Source: Flavobacteriales bacterium
Lineage (GTDB): Bacteria; Bacteroidota; Bacteroidia; Flavobacteriales_D; Sanyastnellaceae
NCBI GenBank assembly: GCA_022428285.1
Contig: JAKMCX010000068.1
Location: 1-39,138, forward strand
Direction of reading: 5' to 3'
DNA length: 39,138 bases
In this document: positions 8,928-17,595 of the stretch, piece after piece
How positions within the stretch are numbered: the stretch's first letter is position 1
Layout of the letters: every line of letters begins with the position of its first letter
Translations under genes and position numbers: made by a program
The notes under the pieces: model-generated
The model's database searches: none
What the model was told of the DNA's origin: nothing
Seen by the model: only the letters and a program-made list of their open reading frames with translations

Positions 8928-10307
8928 TCAAACCGGGGACTGACGGGCATCAAAGCCTTCCAGATAGTCCGCCACGCGGCGCACAAAGCTTCCTCCCAAC
9001 TGGCCGTCCACCACACGGTGGTCATAGCTGTGAGACAAGAACATCATCTGCCTGACGGCGATCACATCCCCTTCCTCAGTCTCTACAACTGCCGGCTTTT
9101 TGCGGATGGCGCCAAGCGCCAAAATGCCCACCTGGGGTTGGTTGATGATGGGCGTTCCAAACACGTTGCCAAAGGTGCCCACATTCGATACAGTGTAGGT
9201 TCCACCGCTGATTTCATCTGGCTTCAATGCCCCTGTCCTGGCCCGGTTGGCAAGGTCATTGACGACAGTGGCCAGTCCATTGAGGTTGTAGCGGTCGGCA
9301 TTGCGAATCACCGGAACAATCAAATTGCCCTCAGGGGTGGCTGCAGCCAGTCCAATGTGTATGCCCTTCTTCAGAATGATGCGGTCTCCATCCACACTTG
9401 CGTTGACGCCTGGGAAGTCCCGCAGGGCCTTGGCTACGGCTTCGATGAAGAACGGAGTAAAGGTGAGCTTCTGCCCTGTTTTCTTCTGAAATTCGTTTTT
9501 GTTCTTGTTGCGCCAATCCACAATGCGCGTCACATCCGCTTCGACGAAAGAAGTCACATGCGGACTGGTCTGAACGCTCCGGACCATGTGGTCCGCTATG
9601 AGCTTTCGCATCCGGTCCATCTCCACGATTTCATCTTCACCACTGACCGACGCTGCAGGAGCAGCGGATTTGGAAGCGGATGCAGGTTTGGCGGTGTGCG
9701 CAGGAGCCGGGACGGGGGACCGCGCAGATGCCGCGTGTAACGGCTGCTGTCCTCGGGTTTCCAAATAGGCGCGCATGTCGCTTTTGGTGACCCTTCCATC
9801 TTTTCCAGACCCTGCAATGGCATCCAGTTCCGACTGAGACACCCCTTCCTTTTCGGCCATGCTTCTGACCAATGGGCTGTAGAAACGCCCTCCGCTCATG
9901 CGGGCGGGGCGGGATTCGCTTGAAGTGCCATTTGAAGCAGCCAGCGGAGCTTCAAGTGAAGCCACCACGTCGTGGGCCGGAGCCGCTGCTGGTGTTGGTG
10001 CTGGGGTCGCAACTTCTGAAACGGTGGGCGCTGCCGCTGCTGGAGCAGGCGCGGGACTTGCTCCCACCGGCTCTCCTTCGATTGCAAATTCTGCAATGGG
10101 TTGGCCCACCAGGACCACATCCCCTTCTGAGACCAATTTTTTGACCAAGACACCATCCTCTGGAGCTGGCACTTCGGAATCGACTTTATCAGTCGCTATT
10201 TCAATCAACGGTTCGTCTGCAGAGACGCGCTGGCCTTCTTCGACCGACCATCTGATGATGGTCGCCTCAGCCACACTCTCGCCCATTTTCGGTAGAAGGA
10301 TCTCCAT
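8928..10307 (-). CDS. 2-oxo acid dehydrogenase E2 acyltransferase
   Basis: This 459-residue protein is the acyltransferase core of a 2-oxo acid dehydrogenase complex. It has one lipoyl domain (residues 1-77) with the lipoylated lysine K41 in EIATDKVDSEV, an Ala/Pro-rich flexible linker, a peripheral-subunit-binding domain (143-182, YSPLVRSMAEKEGVS), a second linker and the catalytic domain (about 228-455) with H430 and D434 in SHSYDHRVVDG. The opening LPKMGESVAEATI is typical of the Bacteroidota E2 often annotated as branched-chain or pyruvate type; substrate cannot be fixed by eye. The start at 10307 places the lipoyl domain at the N terminus; the frame extends 13 codons further to a TTG that overlaps a promoter element. 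No E1 or E3 gene is nearby. Confidence 0.93.
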   Translation of the reverse strand: MEILLPKMGESVAEATIIRWSVEEGQRVSADEPLIEIATDKVDSEVPAPEDGVLVKKLVSEGDVVLVGQPIAEFAIEGEPVGASPAPAPAAAAPTVSEVATPAPTPAAAPAHDVVASLEAPLAASNGTSSESRPARMSGGRFYSPLVRSMAEKEGVSQSELDAIAGSGKDGRVTKSDMRAYLETRGQQPLHAASARSPVPAPAHTAKPASASKSAAPAASVSGEDEIVEMDRMRKLIADHMVRSVQTSPHVTSFVEADVTRIVDWRNKNKNEFQKKTGQKLTFTPFFIEAVAKALRDFPGVNASVDGDRIILKKGIHIGLAAATPEGNLIVPVIRNADRYNLNGLATVVNDLANRARTGALKPDEISGGTYTVSNVGTFGNVFGTPIINQPQVGILALGAIRKKPAVVETEEGDVIAVRQMMFLSHSYDHRVVDGQLGGSFVRRVADYLEGFDARQSPV

Positions 10308-10343
10308 GGATGTATTGCCCGGAGGGGGTTTGATGAACAGCGG

Positions 10344-10351
10344 CAAAGGTA
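10344..10351 (-). promoter_or_regulatory. Candidate promoter -7 element for the E2 gene
   Basis: The minus strand reads TACCTTTG, an exact match to the Bacteroidota -7 consensus TAnnTTTG, 36 bases before the ATG at 10307. A TTTTTG run lies 15 bases upstream and could serve as the -33 element, though the spacing is shorter than usual. Confidence 0.5.
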
Positions 10352-10383
10352 CGCATCAGCACACCTCAAAAACCCCCTCTACA

Positions 10384-12282
10384 TCAATCCATCCTCAAGT
10401 TCATCAACAACTCCAAATCGCGCATCCAACCAAAATCCGAAGCATGTCGCAAATCCAACCGCCTGGCCTCTTCGCTGCTCGGAGCGCGGTCACCCGTGCC
10501 CGCGAACAGTGCGCCCTTGGCCAAAAGCGGAAGCCGATCCGATCCTTCCCACCCCCCGTGGAAACCGATCCAAGTCATGCGCCCTTGGAGCACAAGCCAA
10601 GCATTGCTTCTAGAAAAGGCAGCGGCGTATTTGCCCCGCCCCGGCCCCAAAACCAAGACAACAGAGGCCCACAGCAAATCCAAACGCCGTTTGGTCCTCA
10701 GACGGTCTTTGCGGCCCAATCCGTCTGCTCCCCAAGACAAATTCGCCGTAGGGGCTCCATCCCTCCTCAGGCCTCCCAAAGCCAGCAACAAATCCTGGGG
10801 CACAATGCGCACGTCTTCGGCATGCTCGCGGGCAGAGCGAATGGCTTCCAAACACTGCGTTCCACCCAACGATGCAGCCACCAGTACCAAATCACTTCGC
10901 CCTCGGTCTTGCCCCTGAACAACCCCTCCATCAGGTGGAGTGGCAGTATCGACTTCAAGTGAACTCCCATAAGAGGAACGCACCCATTGCACCAGCGCCT
11001 CTTGAGCCTGCTGGGGAGCGGCCACAGTCACCTTGGGTCTGGCTGTCCTCCAACGGTATCGGCTGGGCCGAATGGCCACCAAAAAGCCCCGCAAAACCAA
11101 GGGGCCCAAAGCCACAAAAACCGCCAAAAAAGAAGCCGCTAATCTACTAACCCTCAAATATTCAGGTAGCAACGAATAAAGCAACACTACAGATACAGAT
11201 GCCGCCAAGCCAGCCATCAAAATGCGCAGCCTGTGGAAGGGCCGGTCCGAAGAACCAAACCAACGACCTGCCCACCACGTGGAAACAGCTCCAACAACGG
11301 CCAAAGACACGGTTGGCACCCAAGGGTGATCCATTCCTGTGGTGGCCCCATGGAGGCCCACCGCCGCAAAGCCAAGCAACACAGACAGCGCCACATCTGC
11401 CACAGTCAAGCTGTGGCGTTGCACTGCACCATGCAGAAACGCAGACACTGCACGAAGACGGATCCCCAACCGGATCATCCATCGCATGGCCAGCGCCTGG
11501 CCACCTGCAAAATGCTTTTCGGAGAAAATCCGCATGGCATTGTGGAAGACCCTCACATAGGAAAGGCTCCCCTTCTTCGTGCTCTCTCCTTTGAAGTGTA
11601 CTATGGGCGTTTCGCTGTAGTAACAATTCACCCACCCACCTTTTATAATCCTGATGCTCAGATCTATATCCTCGCCATACATGAAGAATGCTTCATCCAG
11701 CAAACCCACTTGATCCAATGCGGCCTTGCGCATCCACATGAATGCCCCGCTCAGCACTTCCACATCAGCGGTTTGGTCCTGGGCCACATGTCCGAAATAA
11801 TAGCTGTTCAGTTTCTGGCTGCGGGGCGCCATTCTCCAAGCTCCGCTCAACCGGCAAAACGAAGCCCATGGCGTTGGCATTCCGCGCTTGCTCTCTGGCA
11901 ACCACGCCCCCGTTCCATCGTACATCGGCACCCCCAAGCCTCCAAGCTCAGGACGGCCCTGAACATGTCCGAGGATGCGTTCAAAGGTGTCTTCCGGCAC
12001 AATGGTGTCCGGGTTCAACAAGAGCACCCACTCTCCTTTGGCCTGTCGGATGGCCAAGTTGTTGGCTGCACTGAACCCCACGTTCTCGGGGTGGGCAATC
12101 AATTGTATTTCTGGATGAACACGACGAACCCAATCGACTGACCCATCGGAACTTGCGTTATCAACAATGAAAAGTTCAGATTGCCCTTGACCCAGGCGTT
12201 CCATCGCCTTCAAAGCAGACGATATGCACAAGGAGAGGTACCCCTTGACATTGAAACTGACCACAACAACAGTGAGCTTCAT
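10384..12282 (-). CDS. GT2 glycosyltransferase fused to membrane segments and a decayed sugar-phosphate transferase tail
   Basis: This 632-residue protein starts with a complete GT2 domain (1 to about 260: TVVVVSFNVKGYL, DNASSDGS at 41-48, NPDT at 90-93, GEDIDLSIR), of the rhamnosyltransferase-like kind. Four membrane segments follow (about 293-313, 322-342, 352-372, 382-404). Residues 412-510 resemble the nucleotide-binding domain of WbaP/WcaJ-type polyprenyl-phosphate sugar transferases. The last 105 residues keep both ends of the sugar-transferase domain, KRRLDLLWASVVLVL (531-545) and LVLQGRMTWIGFHGG (563-577) plus LDLRHASDFGWMRDLELLMNL, but lack roughly 80 residues between them including the catalytic Asp-Glu region. 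The GT2 part is probably active, the tail not. It overlaps recR by ATGA. Confidence 0.82.
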   Translation of the reverse strand: MKLTVVVVSFNVKGYLSLCISSALKAMERLGQGQSELFIVDNASSDGSVDWVRRVHPEIQLIAHPENVGFSAANNLAIRQAKGEWVLLLNPDTIVPEDTFERILGHVQGRPELGGLGVPMYDGTGAWLPESKRGMPTPWASFCRLSGAWRMAPRSQKLNSYYFGHVAQDQTADVEVLSGAFMWMRKAALDQVGLLDEAFFMYGEDIDLSIRIIKGGWVNCYYSETPIVHFKGESTKKGSLSYVRVFHNAMRIFSEKHFAGGQALAMRWMIRLGIRLRAVSAFLHGAVQRHSLTVADVALSVLLGFAAVGLHGATTGMDHPWVPTVSLAVVGAVSTWWAGRWFGSSDRPFHRLRILMAGLAASVSVVLLYSLLPEYLRVSRLAASFLAVFVALGPLVLRGFLVAIRPSRYRWRTARPKVTVAAPQQAQEALVQWVRSSYGSSLEVDTATPPDGGVVQGQDRGRSDLVLVAASLGGTQCLEAIRSAREHAEDVRIVPQDLLLALGGLRRDGAPTANLSWGADGLGRKDRLRTKRRLDLLWASVVLVLGPGRGKYAAAFSRSNAWLVLQGRMTWIGFHGGWEGSDRLPLLAKGALFAGTGDRAPSSEEARRLDLRHASDFGWMRDLELLMNLRMD

Positions 12283-12899
12283 GGTGCCGAACTGTTGGAC
12301 GTCGCACTGTACGGCAAGCGCTGCTGCAACGAACGGATCAAGGTGAGCTCATCGGCGTATTGCAACTCATCTCCAACCGCCACTCCCCGAGCCAAGGTGG
12401 TGACTTCAACCTCTGTGTTTTGAAGCCGCTTGTTGATGTAAAAAGCCGTGGTGTCGCCTTCCATGGTGGTCGGCAAGGCAAAAATCAACTCTTTGACCTC
12501 AGCATCACCCACCCTCATCAGGAGGGACTCCACCCGCAAGTCTGCAGGACCAACACCATCCATCGGGCTGATGACGCCGCCCAAAACGTGATACCGGCCT
12601 TTGAAATGCCCCGTAGATTCAATGGCCAGCAAATCGCGCAGGTCCTCCACAACGGCAATGCGAGACGGATCACGCCTGTCATCCAAGCAGATAGAACACA
12701 CTTCCTCCTCACCCAAGTTGCCACAAGTGCTGCACGACAAGACCCCTTCCTTCATGTCCTGGATGGCCTCGGTGAACCGGCGCACATCCTCTTCGTTTCT
12801 GCCCAACAAATGCAGGGCCAGGCGCAGGGCCGTTCGGCGGCCAACACCGGGCAATCCTGCAATCTGATCGACTGCGCGGTCTATAAGGCGGGAGGGCAT
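12279..12899 (-). CDS. recR: Recombination mediator RecR
   Basis: This 206-residue protein matches RecR along its length. It has the N-terminal helix-hairpin-helix (LPGVGRRTALRLALHLL, residues 16-32), the four-cysteine zinc finger (C56, C59, C68, C71) and the Toprim domain starting AVVEDLRDLLAIESTGHFKGRYHVLGG. RecR works with RecF and RecO to load RecA on single-stranded gaps. The start at 12899 (MPSRLIDRAVDQIAGLPGVG) gives the normal length; an in-frame extension to 12962 adds 21 residues not seen in the family. A near-consensus element TAACTTCG (12911-12918, minus strand) lies 11 bases before the start. It overlaps the following glycosyltransferase by ATGA, and is divergent from the sulfotransferase gene. 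Confidence 0.96.
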   Translation of the reverse strand: MPSRLIDRAVDQIAGLPGVGRRTALRLALHLLGRNEEDVRRFTEAIQDMKEGVLSCSTCGNLGEEEVCSICLDDRRDPSRIAVVEDLRDLLAIESTGHFKGRYHVLGGVISPMDGVGPADLRVESLLMRVGDAEVKELIFALPTTMEGDTTAFYINKRLQNTEVEVTTLARGVAVGDELQYADELTLIRSLQQRLPYSATSNSSAP

Positions 12900-13060
12900 T
12901 TCCACAAATGCGAAGTTAACCGGTGTCGCGCCTTTGATGCATGTCATCTGCCCTGCTGACATCTGTCACCCCAAAACACCCCACTTCACCCCTCCTTGAC
13001 CACCGAATTCTCAGGGCAAAACGGCCCCATTCCGAAGTTTTTAAACCAACTTGACTCCCC
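12900..13060. other. Divergent intergenic region, largest gap in the window
   Basis: These 161 bases separate recR (minus) from the sulfotransferase gene (plus). Apart from a one-mismatch TAnnTTTG element for recR at 12911-12918 I see no hairpin, repeat, RNA gene or small ORF with convincing features. No clear promoter is visible on the sulfotransferase side. Confidence 0.6.
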
Positions 13061-14050
13061 ATGCTCCAGTACTCTACTTCCACGGTCTTCATGTTGGCAC
13101 CACAGAGACACGGGTCAAACAAGACCCAATCCATGCTTTCTGCCAACAATCCGGCTTTGTTTGGCCCCTACCCGCCGCTCCCGCGCCAGGCCTTCATCAA
13201 AATGGAAGCCCTGCTCGGAAATCGGTTGTTGGACGCGATGGTACACAACGCCAATTTGAGCCCAAGACCACTGGCTTCGAATGGCAACCACATTGGCCCA
13301 AAAGAAGTGCGGCTCGAGATGAAAAAACGCGGATTGCCCGAAGACGCACTGGGCATTTCGATCGCCCTTTGTCATGTTGGCGCGCGCCTTTCGGGCCAAG
13401 GCGAGGCCCGCATTCTGTGCAAATCACCCGACAACTTGGAAATCGTGGAGCGCTACAAAGACGGCTTTCAAGACACGGCATTCATCCATTTGATCCGAGA
13501 TCCGAGGGCCGTTTGGAACAGCGCCAGAGGCACACCCCGGGGCCCCCAAACCCCGCATGCCAGCGCCCTCAAATGGGCCGACTATCACCGCAGGGTAACC
13601 GCTTTGTCGCAGGAGATCCCACTGATCACCTTGACCTACGAGCAACTCATGCTGCAGCCCGAAACCGAGTTGAAACGCGCGTGCTCCTTCCTGAACGTCC
13701 CCTTCAGTTCAGAAATGCTCGACGACCACGGTTCCAGCGAAGCCAAAAAAGCCGCCATCGCCAACCCCGGTCTGTGGGGCAATCTGGCCAAGCCTGTGCT
13801 GCACAACAGGATTGAGGCTTGGAAAAACGAACTCCCACAAAACGAAATCGACATCGTAGAAAACAGCTGCGCCTCGGTGATGGAAACCTTTGGATACACC
13901 CCCATCTTTCCATCCCGCGCACTGACACAAGCCGAGGTTGATTTCAAACCTGAAATAGACAGCAAGGCCCAAGTCGACGAGCCCAGAAAGCGCCAACTCA
14001 AGCACATTCAAGGACTCCAAGAAACGGAGCAGGCAACGGCCCATCACTGA
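13061..14050 (+). CDS. PAPS-dependent sulfotransferase family protein
   Basis: This 329-residue protein has the two PAPS-binding motifs of the sulfotransferase family. The 5'-phosphosulfate loop is PQRHGSNKT (residues 14-22), the QRxGSN form seen in several bacterial branches rather than the PRSGTT form. The 3'-phosphate motif is LIRDPRAVWNSAR with R146 and S154. A conserved region ITLTYEQLMLQPETELKRACSFLNV follows, which is the usual C-terminal family element. The last 45 residues are charged and low in complexity. No signal peptide is visible, so it is probably cytoplasmic, transferring sulfate to a sugar, lipid or small molecule; the acceptor is unknown. The start at 13061 is the first ATG; 13091 is an alternative. 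A TauE/SafE exporter follows after 17 bases. Confidence 0.85.
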   Translation: MLQYSTSTVFMLAPQRHGSNKTQSMLSANNPALFGPYPPLPRQAFIKMEALLGNRLLDAMVHNANLSPRPLASNGNHIGPKEVRLEMKKRGLPEDALGISIALCHVGARLSGQGEARILCKSPDNLEIVERYKDGFQDTAFIHLIRDPRAVWNSARGTPRGPQTPHASALKWADYHRRVTALSQEIPLITLTYEQLMLQPETELKRACSFLNVPFSSEMLDDHGSSEAKKAAIANPGLWGNLAKPVLHNRIEAWKNELPQNEIDIVENSCASVMETFGYTPIFPSRALTQAEVDFKPEIDSKAQVDEPRKRQLKHIQGLQETEQATAHH

Positions 14051-14067
14051 TAGCCCCAGAGACCGTC

Positions 14068-14808
14068 ATGGAAACGTACATGCTCCTTTTAGACGTTGCC
14101 GTCCTCCTCAGCGTGGGCATTGCCCTTGCCATGTTTGGAGGAGGAGGCGCCGTCATTTTAATCCCTTATTTGACCCAAGTCGCGGGCTACCCCCTGGACG
14201 AAGCCGTGCTCCTGAGCCTGCTCACCATTGGCATCAACACGGGCATCAAAACATTCAAAGAGCGCAGCTCCATTGACTGGAAAGCCGTGCTCACGTTTTC
14301 GCTGCTGTCATTTCCGACAGCCGCCATTTCGGGGTCCTTGCTGGCCCCGATCACCCCGGACAGCGTCAGAATGACCGTGTTTGGCGCTTTTACGCTGACG
14401 GTAGCCACCTTGATGTTTTTCCCCATCAACCAAGCCGCTTTTAGCCGGAAAAACCCCATTGCCCTGAGCGCTTCAGCGCTGCTGACCGGGGTCATCTGTG
14501 GTTTGATTGGCGTGGGCGGAGGCATCTTCATTGCCCCTACACTCAGCTTGTTTTGGGCCACACCCATCAAGAAAGCCGTCAAAGGCAGCCTCGCGATTGT
14601 CGCCCTGCAATCTGCCGCAGCCCTCGTGGGTTATCTCGGCAGGGGCGTGTCCGTTTCGCCCACCGCATTGCTGTACATCCTCGTGCTCATCGCTGGAGGC
14701 ATGATGGTGGGAAAGAAACTCAAGGCCGCCACCTCTGACCGCAATCTGAAATCGGGTTTCGCCGTATTTCTGGTCCTCATTGGCATTTGGGTCTTGCTGC
14801 GCGCCTGA
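14068..14808 (+). CDS. TauE/SafE family anion exporter
   Basis: This 246-residue membrane protein shows seven to eight hydrophobic segments arranged as two related halves, each with a glycine-rich turn (FGGGGAVILIPYL near residue 25 and GLIGVGGGIFIAPTL near residue 150), the hallmark of the TauE/SafE (DUF81) family. Members export sulfite, sulfoacetate or other small organosulfur anions, though many are uncharacterised. It begins 17 bases after the sulfotransferase gene, and the pair may be co-transcribed, which hints at sulfur-compound handling; this is inference from context only. Length is usual for the family. The start at 14068 gives the N-terminal membrane segment directly. Confidence 0.9.
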   Translation: METYMLLLDVAVLLSVGIALAMFGGGGAVILIPYLTQVAGYPLDEAVLLSLLTIGINTGIKTFKERSSIDWKAVLTFSLLSFPTAAISGSLLAPITPDSVRMTVFGAFTLTVATLMFFPINQAAFSRKNPIALSASALLTGVICGLIGVGGGIFIAPTLSLFWATPIKKAVKGSLAIVALQSAAALVGYLGRGVSVSPTALLYILVLIAGGMMVGKKLKAATSDRNLKSGFAVFLVLIGIWVLLRA

Positions 14809-14820
14809 CACCAACCCTTA

Positions 14821-14832
14821 TCCCAATTGGGA
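14821..14832. promoter_or_regulatory. Perfect 12-bp palindrome upstream of symporter gene
   Basis: TCCCAATTGGGA is its own reverse complement and lies 56 bases before the symporter start in the 80-base gap after the TauE/SafE gene. It is too compact for a stable terminator hairpin and has no T-run, so a protein-binding site is one possibility; it may also be chance. Confidence 0.3.
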
Positions 14833-14888
14833 CACAGGCGCGCCAAGCAACAGAAGTCCGTTTTGCCGACACGCTGTAGCTTGGACCC

Positions 14889-16364
14889 ATGCATGTTGAA
14901 TGGTGGGCCGGTTTGGCCGTTTTGGGATACCTCGGTTTGCTCTTGTGGATTGGCCAACGCACCGGCAAAAGCAATTCAATGGCCGACTTTTCTGTCGGTG
15001 GCCGGCGCAGCCCTTGGTGGGCCGTCGCTTTTGGGATGGTTGGCACCAGCTTAAGCGGCGTCACTTTTCTCTCTGTGCCGGGATGGGTCGGCGACCAGCA
15101 GTTTGGATACATGCAAATGGTCATCGGCTATTTGTTTGGCTACGCCGCCATCATCGGCATCCTGCTGCCGCTTTACTACCGCCTGAGGCTCACCAGCATC
15201 TACCGCTTTCTCGGCGACAGGATAGGCCTCAAGGCCTACAAGACCGGCGCCGCATTCTTTCTCCTTTCCCGGAGCATTGGCGCCGCCTTCCGACTTTATT
15301 TGGTGGTGCTGGTGCTCAATGAAACCCTGCTTCCAGCTACTGGAGCTGCAGGCGGCTGGATCCGACTGGCCGCACTCATTGTGCTGGTGTTGGGTGCCAT
15401 CTGGGCCTACACCCGTCAAGGTGGCATCGCCACCGTGGTTTGGACCGACACCCTTCAAACCGCCTGCATGCTGCTGGCCGCAATCGCCGCGGTGTGGCTC
15501 ATCGGTCAAGACCTTGGCCTGGGCCTTTTGGACATACCGCACGCCATCGCTGCTTCCGGCCACTCACAATGGTGGTTTTTTGACGATTGGGGGGCACCCA
15601 ATCACGGTGTAAAACAACTTGTTGCAGGCGCGTTTATCGCACTGTGTATGACAGGATTGGACCAAGACATGATGCAGAAAAACTTGAGCTGCCGCAACCT
15701 GAAGGATGCCCAAACCAACATGGCCTCCTTCTCTGTAGTGCTCGTGTTTGTCAACCTGATGTTCTTGGGGCTGGGGGCCCTGCTGCTGATGCATGCCGAA
15801 GCTTCGGGCATGGAAGCAGGCAAGCCCGACCTGTTGTTTGCACGGGTGGCATTGGACGGCGGGCTGGGCATCGCTTTGCCCGTGTTGTTTCTGTTGGGGC
15901 TGGTGGCGGCCGCGCTGTCTTCTGCCGACTCGGCGCTCACGGCGTTGACGACCTCTATATGCGTGGACTTTTTGGATGTGGACGCCGAAGCCGAGGGCAC
16001 AGCCAAGGGGAAAGCCCAACGTCAGCGCATTCACCTGTGGGTTTCTGTAGGCGTTGGCCTGCTCATCCTTTTGTTTCATGCCGTCAACGACACCTCCGTC
16101 ATTGCCGCCCTTTTCAAAATCGCGAGCTACACCTACGGCCCGCTTCTCGGGCTTTTCGCCTTTGCCCTGTCCCACCCTGGACCGCACCCCAAACTCGACC
16201 CCTGGATTCCCGCAGTGGCCATTTTGGCGCCCGCAGCAGGATGGACCCTCGAGCAGCTTGCCGTATCTCAGGGCTTCAGTTTTGGCTTCGCCCTGTTGCC
16301 TGTCAATGGCTTCCTGACATGGTCCGGTGCATGGTTGGTGGCCCAGTTCGGGCAAAAGGACTGA
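14889..16364 (+). CDS. Sodium:solute symporter (SSS family)
   Basis: This 491-residue protein has about thirteen membrane segments and the typical SSS opening (LGYLGLLLWIGQRTGKSNSMADFSVGGRRSPWWAVAFGMVGTSLSGVTFLSVPGW). The block MTGLDQDMMQKNLSCRNLKDAQTNM and the helix GLVAAALSSADSALTALTTSICVDF, whose SSADSALTALTT residues line the sodium site in this family, are both present. It imports a small solute with sodium across the inner membrane; the substrate cannot be predicted, since this Bacteroidota branch is unassigned. The start at 14889 gives the first helix just after a short N terminus. It sits 80 bases after the TauE/SafE gene and 34 bases before the aminotransferase. Confidence 0.92.
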   Translation: MHVEWWAGLAVLGYLGLLLWIGQRTGKSNSMADFSVGGRRSPWWAVAFGMVGTSLSGVTFLSVPGWVGDQQFGYMQMVIGYLFGYAAIIGILLPLYYRLRLTSIYRFLGDRIGLKAYKTGAAFFLLSRSIGAAFRLYLVVLVLNETLLPATGAAGGWIRLAALIVLVLGAIWAYTRQGGIATVVWTDTLQTACMLLAAIAAVWLIGQDLGLGLLDIPHAIAASGHSQWWFFDDWGAPNHGVKQLVAGAFIALCMTGLDQDMMQKNLSCRNLKDAQTNMASFSVVLVFVNLMFLGLGALLLMHAEASGMEAGKPDLLFARVALDGGLGIALPVLFLLGLVAAALSSADSALTALTTSICVDFLDVDAEAEGTAKGKAQRQRIHLWVSVGVGLLILLFHAVNDTSVIAALFKIASYTYGPLLGLFAFALSHPGPHPKLDPWIPAVAILAPAAGWTLEQLAVSQGFSFGFALLPVNGFLTWSGAWLVAQFGQKD

Positions 16365-16373
16365 GCCTCTCCG

Positions 16374-16381
16374 TAATTTTG
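16374..16381 (+). promoter_or_regulatory. Candidate promoter -7 element for the aminotransferase operon
   Basis: TAATTTTG is an exact match to TAnnTTTG, 17 bases before the aminotransferase ATG at 16399 and within the 34-base gap after the symporter gene. No clear -33 TTG is seen. It would drive the long run aspC-like to mpl. Confidence 0.5.
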
Positions 16382-16398
16382 TGCCACAGAACACAGAC

Positions 16399-17595
16399 AT
16401 GCAACCGCGAACGTCACAACTGCTCGGCCGATTGAGCGAATCAGCCACCATCGCCATGAGCCGCAAGGCAAGGGAACTCAAGGCCGCTGGCCGCGACATC
16501 ATCAGCCTCTCTCTGGGCGAACCCGATTTTGATACACCAGACCCCATCAAGGCTGCAGGCATCCGTGCCATCGAGGAAAACCACACCCACTACCCGCCCG
16601 TTCCAGGCTTTGCCGATGTGAGGGAAGCCATTTGCGCCAAGCTTCAACGGGACAATGGACTCAGCTACAAGCCCGAGCAAATTGTGGTATCCACAGGAGC
16701 CAAGCACAGCCTCATGAACGTGATCCTGAGTTTGGTAGACGCAGGCGATGAAGTCATCCTCCCCACTCCTTTCTGGGTGAGCTACGCCGACATGGTCAAC
16801 CTCGCTGGTGGTCAAGTGGTCGAAGTTGAAACCGGCATTGCACAGGACTTCAAAATGACGGCCGAACAATTGCGCGCCGCATTGACGGACCGCACGCGGG
16901 TGGTCATGCTCAACTCCCCCAACAACCCTTCTGGCAGCGTTTACACCGCACAAGAAATGGCGGCATTGGCTGAAGTCCTCGATGCCCACCCCCACGCCGT
17001 GGCCATCTCAGACGAGATTTATGAGTACATCAACTTTACCGATCAGCACACCAGCTTTGCCGCACAACCCGGCATGATGGAACGCACCGTAACCGTCAAT
17101 GGCGTCTCAAAGGGGTTTGCCATGACGGGATGGCGGATTGGCTACATCGCAGCACCACAATGGATTGCAGCAGCCTGCACCAAGTTGCAAGGCCAATTCA
17201 CCAGCGGTGCCAGCGGCATCTCACAAAAAGCCACTGCAGAAGCCATGAACGGAGGCGGCGCTCTGGCTGCCGACATGAAAGCAGCCTTCCTTACACGCAG
17301 AGACCTGGTCATCGAAGGATTGCGCGGCATCGAAGGCTTCAAAGTCAACGTGCCCAAAGGAGCGTTCTACATCTTCCCGGATGTTGCAGCGCTGTTTGGA
17401 AAGTCCCACGGTGAACACACCATTCAGAGCGGTCAAGATTTGGCCATGTACCTACTAGAAACTGCTGATGTTGCCACCGTTGGAGGCGACGCTTTTGGCT
17501 CACCACATTGCATTCGGATCAGCTATGCTGCCTCTGACGAGGTGCTGCGTGAAGCCATCAGACGCATTGCCAAAGCAGTGGGACAACTTTCATAA
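16399..17595 (+). CDS. Class I PLP-dependent aminotransferase (aspartate aminotransferase type)
   Basis: This 398-residue enzyme matches the class I aminotransferase subgroup of bacterial aspartate aminotransferases. PLP is bound by K238 in TVNGVSKGFAMTGWRIGY; other landmarks are SLGEPDFDTP (38-47), NSPNNPSG (172-179) and SDEIYEYI (204-211). It would transfer amino groups between aspartate (or a related amino acid) and 2-oxoglutarate in the cytoplasm. The ATG at 16399 is used; the frame extends upstream into the symporter gene with no similarity. Its stop shares a base with the next start (TAATG at 17593-17597). The exact amino acid preference is not readable from sequence. Confidence 0.93.
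   Translation: MQPRTSQLLGRLSESATIAMSRKARELKAAGRDIISLSLGEPDFDTPDPIKAAGIRAIEENHTHYPPVPGFADVREAICAKLQRDNGLSYKPEQIVVSTGAKHSLMNVILSLVDAGDEVILPTPFWVSYADMVNLAGGQVVEVETGIAQDFKMTAEQLRAALTDRTRVVMLNSPNNPSGSVYTAQEMAALAEVLDAHPHAVAISDEIYEYINFTDQHTSFAAQPGMMERTVTVNGVSKGFAMTGWRIGYIAAPQWIAAACTKLQGQFTSGASGISQKATAEAMNGGGALAADMKAAFLTRRDLVIEGLRGIEGFKVNVPKGAFYIFPDVAALFGKSHGEHTIQSGQDLAMYLLETADVATVGGDAFGSPHCIRISYAASDEVLREAIRRIAKAVGQLS

Noticed and set aside
9900-10080. Ala/Pro-rich repetitive stretch in the E2 gene
   Set aside because: It is the normal flexible linker between lipoyl and subunit-binding domains, not a DNA repeat.
10308-10346. Extended E2 start at a TTG
   Set aside because: It would overlap the TACCTTTG promoter element, and E2 proteins begin at the lipoyl domain.
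15564-16586. 340-codon minus-strand frame opposite the symporter and aminotransferase genes
   Set aside because: It crosses two real genes, is Gln/His/Gly-rich and has no family features.
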